Shown here piece by piece: positions 1 to 8,872 of a stretch of 64,000 bases of DNA (positions are counted from its first letter, which is position 1; each line of letters opens with the position of its first letter). This stretch comes from UBA10364 sp049611965. Its GTDB lineage: Bacteria; Bacteroidota; Bacteroidia; Flavobacteriales; Schleiferiaceae. The notes under the pieces are model-generated. The model saw only the letters and a program-made list of their open reading frames with translations, was not told the DNA's origin and ran no database searches. The translations under genes and the position numbers were made by a program. The stretch spans positions 1 to 64,000 of the forward strand of contig JBMZBC010000004.1 of the NCBI GenBank assembly GCA_049611965.1. Direction: 5' to 3'.

Positions 1-1151
1 CAATTATTACCTACGAAGACGATGTGGTACACTACCCGGGTTGGGCTGCTGAGCAAACGACAGTCATTTACACCCCTGCGATGCCTGAAGGTTTGGGATG
101 GTTGGCGTTTTTCAAAGACTTTGAGATGATCAAGCGCGCTGAAGCATTGGGATTATTGGCCAATTCTGCCCGCTGTCTCGCCATCGCTGGAACCCACGGC
201 AAGACGAGCACTTCGGCGATGCTGTTGCACATTTTGACCGTTGCGGGCGAGGACCCTACAGGATTTATTGGCGGCATCATGAGCGAATCGGGCACCAATT
301 ACCGCCTGGGCGAAGGACCTTGGGTGGTCGTGGAGGCCGATGAATTTGACCGAAGTTTTATGCACCTGCACCCAGAGGCTGCTGCAGTAACCACGGTCGA
401 TGCGGATCATTTGGATATCTATGGAGATGCAGGGGAATTGACCCGGACATTTGAAGCCTTCCTAGGCCAAGTCAGTGGACCCACTTTCACCGGGGCCGAT
501 TTACCGTCGAGCGAAAGTGTATTGGGCGAGGGCGCTAAGGTGCACGCGAAAGACGTGCGTCCGGCAAATGGCGCCTATGAATTTACCTTGGTGGTTGATG
601 GCGTAGAGCACGCCACAAGTTTGAAGATGCCTGGGACACACAATGTGTACAATGCTACCCTAGCGGCCGCCTTGGCGCATTACGCTGGAGTGGATGGAGC
701 AAAAATCGCAGAGGCGCTGAGCAGCTTTAAGGGCATCAAGCGCCGGTTTGAATTCCACTGTGAGGAGCCGGTCATTATTGAAGATTACGCACACCACCCT
801 ACAGAGCTTGAAGCGCTACTGGATAGTGTTGAGGCTTTATACCCGCAGAAAAAGATTGTGTTGGTATTTCAACCCCATCTGTACTCTAGAACAAGGGATT
901 TTATGTCCGGATTCCAAGAACAGCTGGCCCGAGCTACTAAGACCGTACTGCTGCCGATCTATCCTGCCCGAGAGGCACCGATACCGGGTGTAACTAGTGC
1001 GGCACTTGCCGAGAAAATACCCCACGCTGAAGTCGTTGAGAAAGACCTTCTCACAAAGCGTATCAAAGCGCTTGAGCCCGAAGTTGTGCTCGTGGTAGGA
1101 GCAGGTGATATCGGAGATTTAGTAGAACCTCTTAAAGCAGAATTGACATGA
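1..1151 (+). CDS. murC: UDP-N-acetylmuramate--L-alanine ligase MurC (5' partial)
   Basis: Cytoplasmic Mur ligase that joins L-alanine to UDP-N-acetylmuramate with ATP, the first step of the peptidoglycan stem peptide. The reading frame is open from base 3 to the window edge, so the first GTG at 24 is not the start; roughly the first 50 residues (most of the Rossmann nucleotide-sugar domain) are missing. About 382 residues are visible. Seen: the ATP P-loop AGTHGKTSTSAML, the central-domain VVVEADEFDRSF segment, and the C-terminal domain with the MurC-type DYAHHPTE motif and FQPHLYSRTRDF. The stop overlaps ftsQ by 4 nt (ATGA), as in the Bacteroidota division cluster. Confidence 0.96.
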   Translation, partial: IITYEDDVVHYPGWAAEQTTVIYTPAMPEGLGWLAFFKDFEMIKRAEALGLLANSARCLAIAGTHGKTSTSAMLLHILTVAGEDPTGFIGGIMSESGTNYRLGEGPWVVVEADEFDRSFMHLHPEAAAVTTVDADHLDIYGDAGELTRTFEAFLGQVSGPTFTGADLPSSESVLGEGAKVHAKDVRPANGAYEFTLVVDGVEHATSLKMPGTHNVYNATLAAALAHYAGVDGAKIAEALSSFKGIKRRFEFHCEEPVIIEDYAHHPTELEALLDSVEALYPQKKIVLVFQPHLYSRTRDFMSGFQEQLARATKTVLLPIYPAREAPIPGVTSAALAEKIPHAEVVEKDLLTKRIKALEPEVVLVVGAGDIGDLVEPLKAELT

Positions 1152-1870
1152 AGAAACGAAAGGTTTTAGGCATGCTTGTGCTACTCATTCTGCTAATCGG
1201 GGTCATTTTGGCCGGTTTTGCCAGTGAAGAATACGTTCAAAATACGGTGTTTAGTAAACTGGAGATTTCTATTGAAGACCCTAGTAAACAAGGCCTTACA
1301 ACAGAAAAACAGCTGAAAAAGACCGTTGCGCAATTCTTGGAACAACAAAGTGACTCTATCGCCCTAAACATCGATGCTTTTTTGTTAGAAACCTCTGTTG
1401 AGGCCTTGCCATACGTGCAAGAAGCGCAGGTATATTGGAATATGGACAGCAGCTTGGTTGTTGAAGTATTGAGCAAGACTGCAGTTGCCCTGGCGTATGC
1501 CGGCGAAGACAACTATTTCATCACCGCGAATCACGAGGTTTTGAAACAGCCCAAAGGCAAATGGTTGGACCTTCCTGTAATCACAGGAACTGCGGATAGT
1601 TCAATGCTGGCTGAAGCAGGTATGATGCTTCAAAAGATGGCCAACATCGTCCATGAAAATAGCATCGCGCAATTGGCGGTGGACAGTGGGACCGTGGAAT
1701 TGGTCCCGAGAGCATACCAACACGTAGCGAAAGCGCACAGCGATGAGCGTTTGGACGGGGAGCTTAAAAAACTGGCGGCGTATTACGCAGCCCACACAGA
1801 AGAAGAATTAAAAGAGATAAAGCGCATTGACTTGCGCTACAAGAACCAAGTAGTAACAACATCGAGATGA
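1148..1870 (+). CDS. ftsQ: cell division protein FtsQ/DivIB
   Basis: Bitopic inner-membrane divisome protein that links early and late division proteins through its periplasmic part. 240 residues: a short basic cytoplasmic N-terminus (MKKRK), one transmembrane helix at about residues 5-25, then a periplasmic region with a POTRA-like segment (about 35-105) and a beta domain. Sequence conservation is weak, as is usual for Bacteroidota FtsQ, so the name rests on topology, size and position: it overlaps murC upstream and ftsA downstream, each by the 4-nt ATGA junction, implying translational coupling in the murC-ftsQ-ftsA-ftsZ order. Confidence 0.9.
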   Translation: MKKRKVLGMLVLLILLIGVILAGFASEEYVQNTVFSKLEISIEDPSKQGLTTEKQLKKTVAQFLEQQSDSIALNIDAFLLETSVEALPYVQEAQVYWNMDSSLVVEVLSKTAVALAYAGEDNYFITANHEVLKQPKGKWLDLPVITGTADSSMLAEAGMMLQKMANIVHENSIAQLAVDSGTVELVPRAYQHVAKAHSDERLDGELKKLAAYYAAHTEEELKEIKRIDLRYKNQVVTTSR

Positions 1871-3231
1871 CACAAAATGCCCCATTAGCCGTCGGATTGG
1901 ACATCGGAACAACAAAAATTGTTGCCGTTGTCGGACGATTGGACGAGCACGGAAAAATTGACGTTTTAGGCATCGGAAAAAGCAAGAGCCTTGGCGTTCA
2001 GCGCGGCGTTGTCGCCAATATCACCCTGACTATCGAAAGCATTCAAGCGGCCGTTAAAATGGCAGAAGAAGCTTCAGGCCTCAAAATCACTGAAGTGATG
2101 GTGGGTATTGCCGGTCAACATATTCGCTCCATGCAACACTCAGATTACATCATGCGCGACGATGCTGAAGCCATTATTGATGTTACCGATCTAGAGGCGC
2201 TCAAGAAAAATGTGAACAACCTCGTAATGATGCCTGGAGAGCAAATTCTTCATGCGCTGCCGCAAGAATACCGCGTTGACGGGGACAGCAACATTATCAA
2301 CCCTCGCGGAATGTATGGTTCTCGCTTGGAAGCCAACTTCCACATCGTGGTAGGTCAGATCGCTTCCATCAAAAACATTGCACGATGTGTCGAACAGAGC
2401 GAACTCAAAGTTGGGGATATCACACTGGAACCACTTGCTTCGGCTGATGCTGTATTGGGAGAAGATGAAAAAGACGCAGGTGTGGTGTTGGTAGATATCG
2501 GTGGGGGTACTACTGATATAGCTATTTTCAAAGACGGTATCATCCGCCACACGGCAGTTATTCCCTTCGGCGGTAAGGTGATCACTGAGGACATCAAAGA
2601 AGGCTGTGAGATTATCGAAAAGCAAGCCGAGCTTTTGAAAGTAAAATTTGGCTCTGCATGGCCGGGAGAAAACAAGGACAATGAGATTGTTAGCATCCCA
2701 GGTTTACGTGGACGTGCACCTAAAGAAATTAGTCTCAAGACCCTTTCAAAGATCATCAACGCTAGAGTGAAGGAGATCATCGAAAGCGTAGTGAGCGAGA
2801 TAAGCAACTACCAACAAAACGACCCGCGCAAGAAGTTAATCGCAGGTATCGTAGTAACCGGTGGTGGATCTCAATTGAAGCACATGGGCCAACTGGTCGA
2901 GTACCTCACTGGAATGCAAACACGTATCGGGTACCCGAACGAGCACCTTGCGAGTGGCTACCAAAAAGAATTGGCCTCCCCAGTCTACGCCACCTCGATA
3001 GGTTTACTCTCCATGGCACTGTCGGAAACTACAGACCCTATGGCCTACGACCCGAACGAGATCGTACTTCCAGAATCTGAGGCAACAACTGAGGCTGTTC
3101 CAGAAGAAATATTGGAAGAAGGCGCTCCAGAACAAGAAGGCTCCACAAAAGCTAAACCGCGCAAAGACCCTATTTGGAAAGGCTTTGTGAGCGGCATAAA
3201 ACAATGGTTAGAAGACGACGATATAGAATAA
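1867..3231 (+). CDS. ftsA: cell division protein FtsA
   Basis: Actin-like ATPase that tethers FtsZ filaments to the inner membrane. 454 residues. Seen: the phosphate-1 segment GLDIGTTKIVAVVG near residues 9-22, the inserted 1C/SHS2 region with GIAGQHIRSM, the phosphate-2 segment VDIGGGTTDIAIF near residue 210, and the adenosine-binding VVTGGGSQL. After an acidic, low-complexity linker (about 395-430) the protein ends in WKGFVSGIKQWLEDD, an amphipathic helix of the membrane-targeting type. It overlaps ftsQ by 4 nt and lies 7 nt before ftsZ. Confidence 0.97.
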   Translation: MTQNAPLAVGLDIGTTKIVAVVGRLDEHGKIDVLGIGKSKSLGVQRGVVANITLTIESIQAAVKMAEEASGLKITEVMVGIAGQHIRSMQHSDYIMRDDAEAIIDVTDLEALKKNVNNLVMMPGEQILHALPQEYRVDGDSNIINPRGMYGSRLEANFHIVVGQIASIKNIARCVEQSELKVGDITLEPLASADAVLGEDEKDAGVVLVDIGGGTTDIAIFKDGIIRHTAVIPFGGKVITEDIKEGCEIIEKQAELLKVKFGSAWPGENKDNEIVSIPGLRGRAPKEISLKTLSKIINARVKEIIESVVSEISNYQQNDPRKKLIAGIVVTGGGSQLKHMGQLVEYLTGMQTRIGYPNEHLASGYQKELASPVYATSIGLLSMALSETTDPMAYDPNEIVLPESEATTEAVPEEILEEGAPEQEGSTKAKPRKDPIWKGFVSGIKQWLEDDDIE

Positions 3232-3238
3232 CAACACC

Positions 3239-5764
3239 ATGATCGAAGACGGAATTCAATTCAACCTTCCCAAAAACCGCAGCTCCGTGATCAAAGTAAT
3301 TGGAGTTGGCGGCGGCGGCTCAAATGCTGTCAACCATATGACCCACGTTGGTGTCAATGGCGTAGACTTCATCGTATGTAACACGGATGCACAAGCCTTG
3401 TACCACAGTCCCGTGCCCAACAAGGTACAGTTAGGGGCTTCGCTAACCGAAGGGTTGGGTGCAGGTGCAGACCCAGAAATTGGCCATCGAGCAGCACAAG
3501 AGAGCATTGCCGAAATCACCAAGATGCTTGAGAACGGCACAAAAATGTGTTTTGTTACTGCCGGCATGGGCGGCGGTACCGGTACAGGAGCAGCTCCTGT
3601 AATCGCTAAAGCAGCGAGAGACATGGGTATCCTAACAGTAGGTATCATCACCTCCCCATTCTCTTTTGAGGGCAACATTCGTGCAACACAAGCAGAGGTA
3701 GGCATCAAAGCGATGCGTGAATCTGTGGACAGCCTGATCGTCATCAACAATGATAAATTGCGCCAAGTCTACGGTGATCTTGGGTTCCGCAACGCCTTTA
3801 GCAAAGCCGACGAAGTCTTGGCTGGAGCAGCAAAGGGTATTGCCGAAGTCATTACCAACCACTACACACAAAACATTGACTTACGCGATGCGAAGACCGT
3901 ACTAGAAAACAGCGGTTCAGCACTATTTGGAACGGGAACTGCCGAAGGCGACGACCGCGCAGCCCTTGCCATCAGTGCCGCATTAGATTCACCCCTTCTC
4001 AACGACAATCACATCAAGGGTGCAAAAAACATCCTATTGCTACTCACCTCAGGAGAAGGAAAGCACGAGATCACTATTGATGAAATAGGTGAGATTACGG
4101 ACCACATACAACGCGAAGCAGGCGGCAATGCCAACGTCATCATGGGTATTGGCGGTCAACAAGAAGAAGGAAGTAAAATCACATGTACCATTATCGCTAC
4201 CGGGTTCCCAACAGGCAAGCAAGTATTGCCAACAGATGTACCGGAAGTTGTAGTACACACATTGGATGAGAAAAAAGAAGAGCCGATTGTAGTGGCTCAA
4301 CCGCAGGACAAGGTTTTTGAAACCCCTCAAGAGCCTGCTGCCGAAAAACAAGAGGAACCCGAGGATCGCATCCTTATGGACCTTGGTGATTTCGAAGAGG
4401 AAGAGACCCCATACTTCGGAGCGGAAAAGGAGGAGGAATTCCCGGCTGACGAAGCATCGGAGTTTATTGCTGAGACTCAGCAAGACCCCATCGCCGAAAC
4501 TACCGAAAAAGAAATACAAGAAGACGAATCAATATCCGCCGAAGCCTTACTTGAAGAAGATCCTAGAGCCGGTTTCCCTCAGATCCCTGAAGAAGACGAA
4601 AGCATCTTTGAATCTAGTCTGCAAGGACAAGAATTCGAGGACGAGCAGCCCATGGTTCATGTTCTTGAATGGGATATGGAAGACGAACTCGATGAAGAAG
4701 AGATCGTTGCAGAAGATACCAGCGATGAGCCACAGCTCGTAGAATCGGAAACCACCTTGGAAGAGGAAATCCCAGAAATCGCAGCAGAAACAGAGGATAC
4801 TGTTCCTGTAATCCATACCCTAGAAGACGAGGTTGAAGAAGATACACCCGTCCTAGAGGCACAAGAGGAGGAGACTGAAGAGCCGCAAAGCGGCCTTGAA
4901 GTAGCTGCATGGGATCTGTTTTCTCAGGCCATTGAACCTGAAGAAGAAGAGATTGAACTCGTTATCGTAGACGAGGTAGAAGAAGAGCCTGAGGCACCCG
5001 TTACCATACCAGAGGTAGCTTCAGAATTTGATGCCCCTGCCCCCGCACCAATGGAGCGCCCACAAGGCATGGTGGAACAGCAAGAATCGACGGATGCCGC
5101 ATTCGAAGAGCCTATGCCGGAAACCCTTGAAGAACAAGCACCAACCCTAGCCACTTCGACCTTTACATTGGACGATATCGAAGGAGACGGTTTTGCACTT
5201 AACCTCGAAGAGATTGAAGCTAGCGAGCGACCTGCACCACAGGAGTCTGAAGCAGCCGCCACAGAAACTACCTACGAAGCCTTCGACTTAAGCCTAAGCG
5301 AGGTTCCAGGTCTAAAAGTGAAAGCGCAACAGGACAGCATTGAAAACAGTTTTCAAGTGCCTGCTCCGGAGTTTAACAGCCCTGAAATAGAAGTCGAAGA
5401 GGCCGAGGAAGAAGGTCCTGCAATGCAGTTCCAAGTTCGAGCTGCAGAGCAGATTGAAGCCCCAGTGGAAGAACCGCTACCAGGCGTTGACGATATGGAT
5501 CGTCCCATCTCTGCAGTAAAAGCTGCCAATGCCGGAGATTTTCCAAAAAAGGTGAAAGAACGCATCTCGCGTTTATCGAGCTATCAATACCAGTTCAAGA
5601 GTGCGCATCAGATTGATGAGGCGGAGCGCATTCCAGCATACATGCGTCAAGGTTTGGATGTAGAGATGGACCACAAGTCCGACGAACAACCTTCGAACAT
5701 AGGCGTTGATGGGGAAGGAAATCTCAGAACAAATAATTCATTTTTACACGACAACGTAGACTAA
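3239..5764 (+). CDS. ftsZ: cell division protein FtsZ with very long acidic linker
   Basis: Tubulin-like GTPase that forms the division ring. The globular GTPase core (about residues 15-325) is intact: GVGGGGSNAVNHM, the tubulin signature GGGTGTGA near residue 111, and the synergy T7 region. Beyond it comes an unusual acidic, Glu/Pro-rich linker of roughly 430 residues, making the protein 841 aa; most bacterial FtsZ are 350-450 aa and flavobacterial ones are often about 600-670. The tail keeps the conserved core peptide ERIPAYMRQG (about residue 797) and then a second terminal peptide, NNSFLHDNVD, typical of Bacteroidota. The linker repeats a short [VI]H[TV]L[DE] element near residues 340, 472 and 525. 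Coupled to yqeY one base downstream. Confidence 0.97.
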   Translation: MIEDGIQFNLPKNRSSVIKVIGVGGGGSNAVNHMTHVGVNGVDFIVCNTDAQALYHSPVPNKVQLGASLTEGLGAGADPEIGHRAAQESIAEITKMLENGTKMCFVTAGMGGGTGTGAAPVIAKAARDMGILTVGIITSPFSFEGNIRATQAEVGIKAMRESVDSLIVINNDKLRQVYGDLGFRNAFSKADEVLAGAAKGIAEVITNHYTQNIDLRDAKTVLENSGSALFGTGTAEGDDRAALAISAALDSPLLNDNHIKGAKNILLLLTSGEGKHEITIDEIGEITDHIQREAGGNANVIMGIGGQQEEGSKITCTIIATGFPTGKQVLPTDVPEVVVHTLDEKKEEPIVVAQPQDKVFETPQEPAAEKQEEPEDRILMDLGDFEEEETPYFGAEKEEEFPADEASEFIAETQQDPIAETTEKEIQEDESISAEALLEEDPRAGFPQIPEEDESIFESSLQGQEFEDEQPMVHVLEWDMEDELDEEEIVAEDTSDEPQLVESETTLEEEIPEIAAETEDTVPVIHTLEDEVEEDTPVLEAQEEETEEPQSGLEVAAWDLFSQAIEPEEEEIELVIVDEVEEEPEAPVTIPEVASEFDAPAPAPMERPQGMVEQQESTDAAFEEPMPETLEEQAPTLATSTFTLDDIEGDGFALNLEEIEASERPAPQESEAAATETTYEAFDLSLSEVPGLKVKAQQDSIENSFQVPAPEFNSPEIEVEEAEEEGPAMQFQVRAAEQIEAPVEEPLPGVDDMDRPISAVKAANAGDFPKKVKERISRLSSYQYQFKSAHQIDEAERIPAYMRQGLDVEMDHKSDEQPSNIGVDGEGNLRTNNSFLHDNVD

Positions 5765-5765
5765 T

Positions 5766-6212
5766 ATGGCGTTAGAAGCACAAATCATGGCGGACCTTAA
5801 GACCGCAATGAAGGCAAAAGATAAAGTGGCCCTGGAAGCACTCCGTGCCATCAAAACAGCCCTACTGAACGAAAAAACTGCGGCGGGAGCTACAGAAATG
5901 ACAGAGGCTGACGAACTAAAGCTCTTGACAAAGCTGCGCAAACAACGCGTCGAAAGCGCTACAATCTTCCGTGAGCAAGGACGCGAGGATCTCGCTGAAC
6001 CGGAAGAGGCACAAATCGAAATTATCGAGCGCTACCTTCCAGAGATGCTCAGCGAAGAAGCCATTGAGGCTAAAGTGAAAGAAATCATTGCTACAACGGG
6101 TGCTTCGTCCATGGCGGACATGGGCAAAGTGATGGGCAAAGCCACCGGCGCCATGGCCGGCCAAGCGGACGGCAAGGTTATCAGCGGCATTGTTCGCAAG
6201 CTGTTGAGCTAG
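5766..6212 (+). CDS. GatB/YqeY domain protein
   Basis: 148-residue cytoplasmic protein of the GatB/YqeY family, related to the C-terminal tRNA-binding tail of the GatB amidotransferase subunit. Seen: an N-terminal helical half with MADLKTAMKAKDK and LRAIKTALLNEK, the KLRKQRVESATIF segment, and a C-terminal half with MGKVMGKATG and DGKVISGIVRKLL, the most conserved stretches of the family. The physiological role is unsettled; tRNA-dependent amidation is assumed from homology only. Its start lies 1 nt after the ftsZ stop, so it is the last gene of the division transcript before a strong terminator. The ftsZ-yqeY pair is common in Bacteroidota. Confidence 0.93.
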   Translation: MALEAQIMADLKTAMKAKDKVALEALRAIKTALLNEKTAAGATEMTEADELKLLTKLRKQRVESATIFREQGREDLAEPEEAQIEIIERYLPEMLSEEAIEAKVKEIIATTGASSMADMGKVMGKATGAMAGQADGKVISGIVRKLLS

Positions 6213-6235
6213 AATTACAGAAACAGATTAAATGA

Positions 6236-6268
6236 AAACACCCCCGGCGCAGTGCGCCGGGGGTGTTT
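6236..6268. terminator. bidirectional intrinsic terminator between yqeY and endonuclease I
   Basis: A perfect 16-bp GC-rich inverted repeat (arms 6236-6251 and 6253-6268) flanked by A-rich bases on the left and T-rich bases on the right. It sits between two convergent genes, so it can end transcription from both sides. Confidence 0.9.
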
Positions 6269-6298
6269 GTTTTCATGCAATTTTTTGCGCCCTAAATG

Positions 6299-7360
6299 CT
6301 AGTGAACGATCACTACTTTCTCTTTGGTGCCGTCGCTAAAGCCGAGGGTATATTGGCCAGAAGGCAAATGACTTACATCGATGCGGTTGGTGCCCAGAAT
6401 ATGCTCAAACTCAAAACGCTTCCCGTCCACGGAAGTTAGGTGTGCAGTCCCTGTAAAAGGGGTTTCAAGGTGCAATTCAGTATCGGCGGGATTCGGGTAA
6501 TATTTGATGGGTTCTCCGAAGCCGCATTCGATAATTATAACATCCATAAATGGGTTCCAAGCAACACCCACAGAATCTCCATAGACATAATGAACAAGCT
6601 CAGGATGATCGATGAACGGGTTTCGGTTGCCTTGCATGTTGTGAATGGCGTCATTGCGGTCCAATTCAAATTGATCCACAGTATCCTGGAAATGCCAATC
6701 TATAAGCGTGGACATCACCGCGAAGGTGTTCCCGCCAGAGTTCAACGCCTCTCGCATGACCAAATCCGGTTCGCCTTGTTGGCCCTCGTAGCGAAGGTCC
6801 ATGTACATGATAATGCGCGCTAGATCGCCTTTAATATCATCGCGCGGCTCAAAGATCCCTGCACTTGCGTTCAATCTATTTCCCGTCGCATTGCCGTTGT
6901 AGTTTACAGCATTACCACCAGTGCCGAGCTCATCGTATTCATGATTCGAACGTGTAGAGTTAAGAGAAATCGTTGCTGGCTTAAGGTTGTGGACATCCGT
7001 ACCAACACCAGCACTCGTTCCAAAACCGCCCAAAGAACGCGGCCATACGTGCTCGCGATTCCAGCCTTGGCCATTGTTGTATTCCTGTGGACCGTTGACA
7101 GAAATACCGGCGTAGACCAAAAGGACGTTTGAGGAGTTTGAAGGATCTACATCGGAGGCTTTCAAAACATCCCATGTATCTGTAGAAGAGGAAGAATACG
7201 GCAGTTTCGTATGGACTCGAATAATGTCATACAATGCCTCACGGAGGTCGTCGCCATCTTCATTCCAAGCGTCCTGGTAGTAGGTTAAAGGTTGTGCCGA
7301 AGCACCTATGGTTAAGAGAAGACCAAAAAGGAATAGGGTGAATCTGTTGTTCAATTTCAT
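6299..7360 (-). CDS. secreted endonuclease I (EndA/NucM family), T9SS-sorted
   Basis: 353-residue secreted nuclease. An N-terminal signal peptide ends near ASAQ (about residue 22). The His-Me finger endonuclease I domain follows, with the signature WNREHVWPRS (about residues 100-109), the downstream DVHNLKPA and STRSNHEYD segments, and GDLARIIMYMDLRY. The family cleaves DNA and often RNA non-specifically. The C-terminal ~75 residues start with YYPNPADTELHLETPF and end in VVIVH, a T9SS type A sorting domain, so the enzyme should be exported and anchored or released at the cell surface. It is convergent with yqeY. It is distinct from the second secreted nuclease at 33324-34580, which has another fold. 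Confidence 0.92.
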   Translation of the reverse strand: MKLNNRFTLFLFGLLLTIGASAQPLTYYQDAWNEDGDDLREALYDIIRVHTKLPYSSSSTDTWDVLKASDVDPSNSSNVLLVYAGISVNGPQEYNNGQGWNREHVWPRSLGGFGTSAGVGTDVHNLKPATISLNSTRSNHEYDELGTGGNAVNYNGNATGNRLNASAGIFEPRDDIKGDLARIIMYMDLRYEGQQGEPDLVMREALNSGGNTFAVMSTLIDWHFQDTVDQFELDRNDAIHNMQGNRNPFIDHPELVHYVYGDSVGVAWNPFMDVIIIECGFGEPIKYYPNPADTELHLETPFTGTAHLTSVDGKRFEFEHILGTNRIDVSHLPSGQYTLGFSDGTKEKVVIVH

Positions 7361-7379
7361 GCCCTAAATGTCGGAAATA

Positions 7380-7664
7380 TTATTCCAATTCTTGCTCTTT
7401 TCTTCGCAGCCCTGGTTTGCGTANNNNNNNNNNNNNNNNNNNNNNNNNNNNNNNNNNNNNNNNNNNNNNNNNNNNNNNNNNNNNNNNNNNNNNNNNNNNN
7501 NNNNNNNNNNNNNNNNNNNNCACAACAATGTTCCAGACGTGAAGATTTGCCAGCCCTAGAGTGCTAGCAACGACAAAAATTACCGTTGACTGACCGGTAG
7601 CTGCAACATAGATTCCAACTGCAATACAGAGGATTCCAACGAATAGGTTATGGTGTTCTAACAT
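7380..7664 (-). CDS. small hypothetical membrane protein, interrupted by assembly gap
   Basis: Not recognised. From the ATG at 7664, 48 readable residues give two predicted transmembrane stretches (LFVGILCIAVGIYVAA and TVIFVVASTLGL). The frame then enters the N run. On the far side the same frame gives a short charged tail, RKPGLRRKEQELE, and a stop, which looks like a natural cytoplasmic C-terminus. The N run keeps the frame, so a protein of about 94 residues with a third membrane segment inside the gap is likely if the gap length is right. Confidence 0.5.
   Translation of the reverse strand: MLEHHNLFVGILCIAVGIYVAATGQSTVIFVVASTLGLANLHVWNIVVXXXXXXXXXXXXXXXXXXXXXXXXXXXXXXXXXRKPGLRRKEQELE
7424..7520. 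other. assembly gap (97 Ns)
   Basis: A run of 97 unknown bases. It marks a scaffold join or unresolved stretch; anything read across it depends on the gap length being exact. Confidence 0.99.
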
Positions 7665-7754
7665 ACTGATAGACTTTAGGTTATAAAGTCAACAAGCAAA
7701 AAGGGGAGGTTTGTTCGAAGGGGATTCTATACCAATTGGCCACAGAAGGTAGTC

Positions 7755-8597
7755 TTACCCCCACTTCTCGAGACGAATCTCTGGAAACAATGCTTTCAGA
7801 TCAGCACCCACTTGTGCATGAGCGCTCTTAAAAGCTGAGATTACAGGCGCATCGGCTTCGTTGTCTGGCGCACGACCTCCACTATTGAGTATCATGTATA
7901 CCGGAAGCAACATTTTTTGAATAAAATGTGGAATGAGCGGCTGTAAACGCAGTCCCAACTGGTGCAAAGCGCCACTGCGAATGGCCACACTCTCGTTGCG
8001 GTGCTCGAAATCAAAATCGGTATAAAAGGACGGGTCAATACCCAAATAATCCGCTATTTCCTGCATTACCTCCACCTTACGCGACATAAAATCCTCAAAG
8101 GACCAAATGCGTACATGACCTTCCGGCATCGCATCTACCCACTTCTTCACGTACCTAGCATAATCGACATACATCTCAATCTTCGGAAGCTTTATGTAGT
8201 CCTCCAGCGGCATGTCTACGCGCTTGGTACGGTACTTCTCCATCTTGTAATGGCTGTACATCTGCTTGGAAGGCTCGCGGAACAAGAAGATCATTTTCGG
8301 CGGATTTTCAGCCTGTGAAAACGCCTTTAATGCCTGCTCCTCGTATAGATAATGCGCCGTCGCTTCAAAGCGAATTTTCGCATCACCCGCGTCTTTAAAG
8401 AACTGTAAGTACGCGTCCAATTCATGCTCGTGCACATTCGCCGAAGCATTGAATCTGTTCACTTTATCCGCGAAGAAAAAGGTTTCTTTCTTAGGAGAAC
8501 CAAAGACCTCTGGATGCGCGCTCAACCAAAAATACAAGCTGCTGGTCCCGCACTTTGGGGCACCACCAATGATGAGATTTGGAAAGCGTTCTTGCAT
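7755..8597 (-). CDS. sulfotransferase family protein
   Basis: 280-residue PAPS-dependent sulfotransferase of the heparan/NodH-like type, transferring sulfate from 3'-phosphoadenylyl sulfate to a carbohydrate or lipid acceptor. Seen: the 5'-phosphosulfate-binding loop IIGGAPKCGTSSLYFWL at residues 9-25, and the 3'-phosphate-binding strand FLFREPSKQMYSHY with Arg and Ser in the expected places. No signal peptide or membrane segment, so it should act in the cytoplasm. The acceptor is unknown. Two more P-loop sulfotransferase-like genes lie at 15076 and 16982 in a surface-glycan cluster, and this enzyme may serve the same product. Confidence 0.87.
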   Translation of the reverse strand: MQERFPNLIIGGAPKCGTSSLYFWLSAHPEVFGSPKKETFFFADKVNRFNASANVHEHELDAYLQFFKDAGDAKIRFEATAHYLYEEQALKAFSQAENPPKMIFLFREPSKQMYSHYKMEKYRTKRVDMPLEDYIKLPKIEMYVDYARYVKKWVDAMPEGHVRIWSFEDFMSRKVEVMQEIADYLGIDPSFYTDFDFEHRNESVAIRSGALHQLGLRLQPLIPHFIQKMLLPVYMILNSGGRAPDNEADAPVISAFKSAHAQVGADLKALFPEIRLEKWG

Positions 8598-8627
8598 GAG
8601 CCGAAGATAGGAATCGGCGCGCGTTTT

Positions 8628-8807
8628 TTAATGAATTCTAGCCACAATAACGGGACGACCGATAGAACGCAGAAAAGCTTTTCTAATCCATAAAAAAAGC
8701 ACCAACCAAAGGGTGCCTAAAGGGAGAAGCCATATAAGTGTAGATACAACCACTAAGCCCGGTGTGGGCTGAACACCTAGCCTGTGAAAGTGCTTACTTG
8801 TCTTCAT
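8628..8807 (-). CDS. possible small membrane protein (59 aa)
   Basis: Not recognised. A short frame between the glycerol facilitator and the sulfotransferase, same strand, ending 30 nt before the sulfotransferase start. It encodes a basic N-terminus (MKTSKHFHRLG), one or two hydrophobic helices (about residues 17-42) and a basic tail. The ATG at 8807 is preferred over the in-frame TTG at 8816. The hydrophobic pattern and collinear position make it plausible, but with no recognised family it could be a chance frame. It is the only candidate gene in 8598-8872. Confidence 0.33.
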   Translation of the reverse strand: MKTSKHFHRLGVQPTPGLVVVSTLIWLLPLGTLWLVLFLWIRKAFLRSIGRPVIVARIH

Positions 8808-8872
8808 CCAAAGCAAAAATGAAGAGTCAAGATTATTTGAATGTAAACGAAGCGTTTTGTTTTACTGAATTT

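Noticed and set aside
24..26. GTG as start of murC
   Set aside because: The frame is open to the window edge and family alignment needs more N-terminal residues.
3256..3750. 164-aa frame antisense to ftsZ
   Set aside because: Shadow of the ftsZ coding pattern; no protein features.
7368..7559. plus-strand frame through the N run
   Set aside because: Open only because Ns carry no stops; the minus-strand reading gives better membrane segments.
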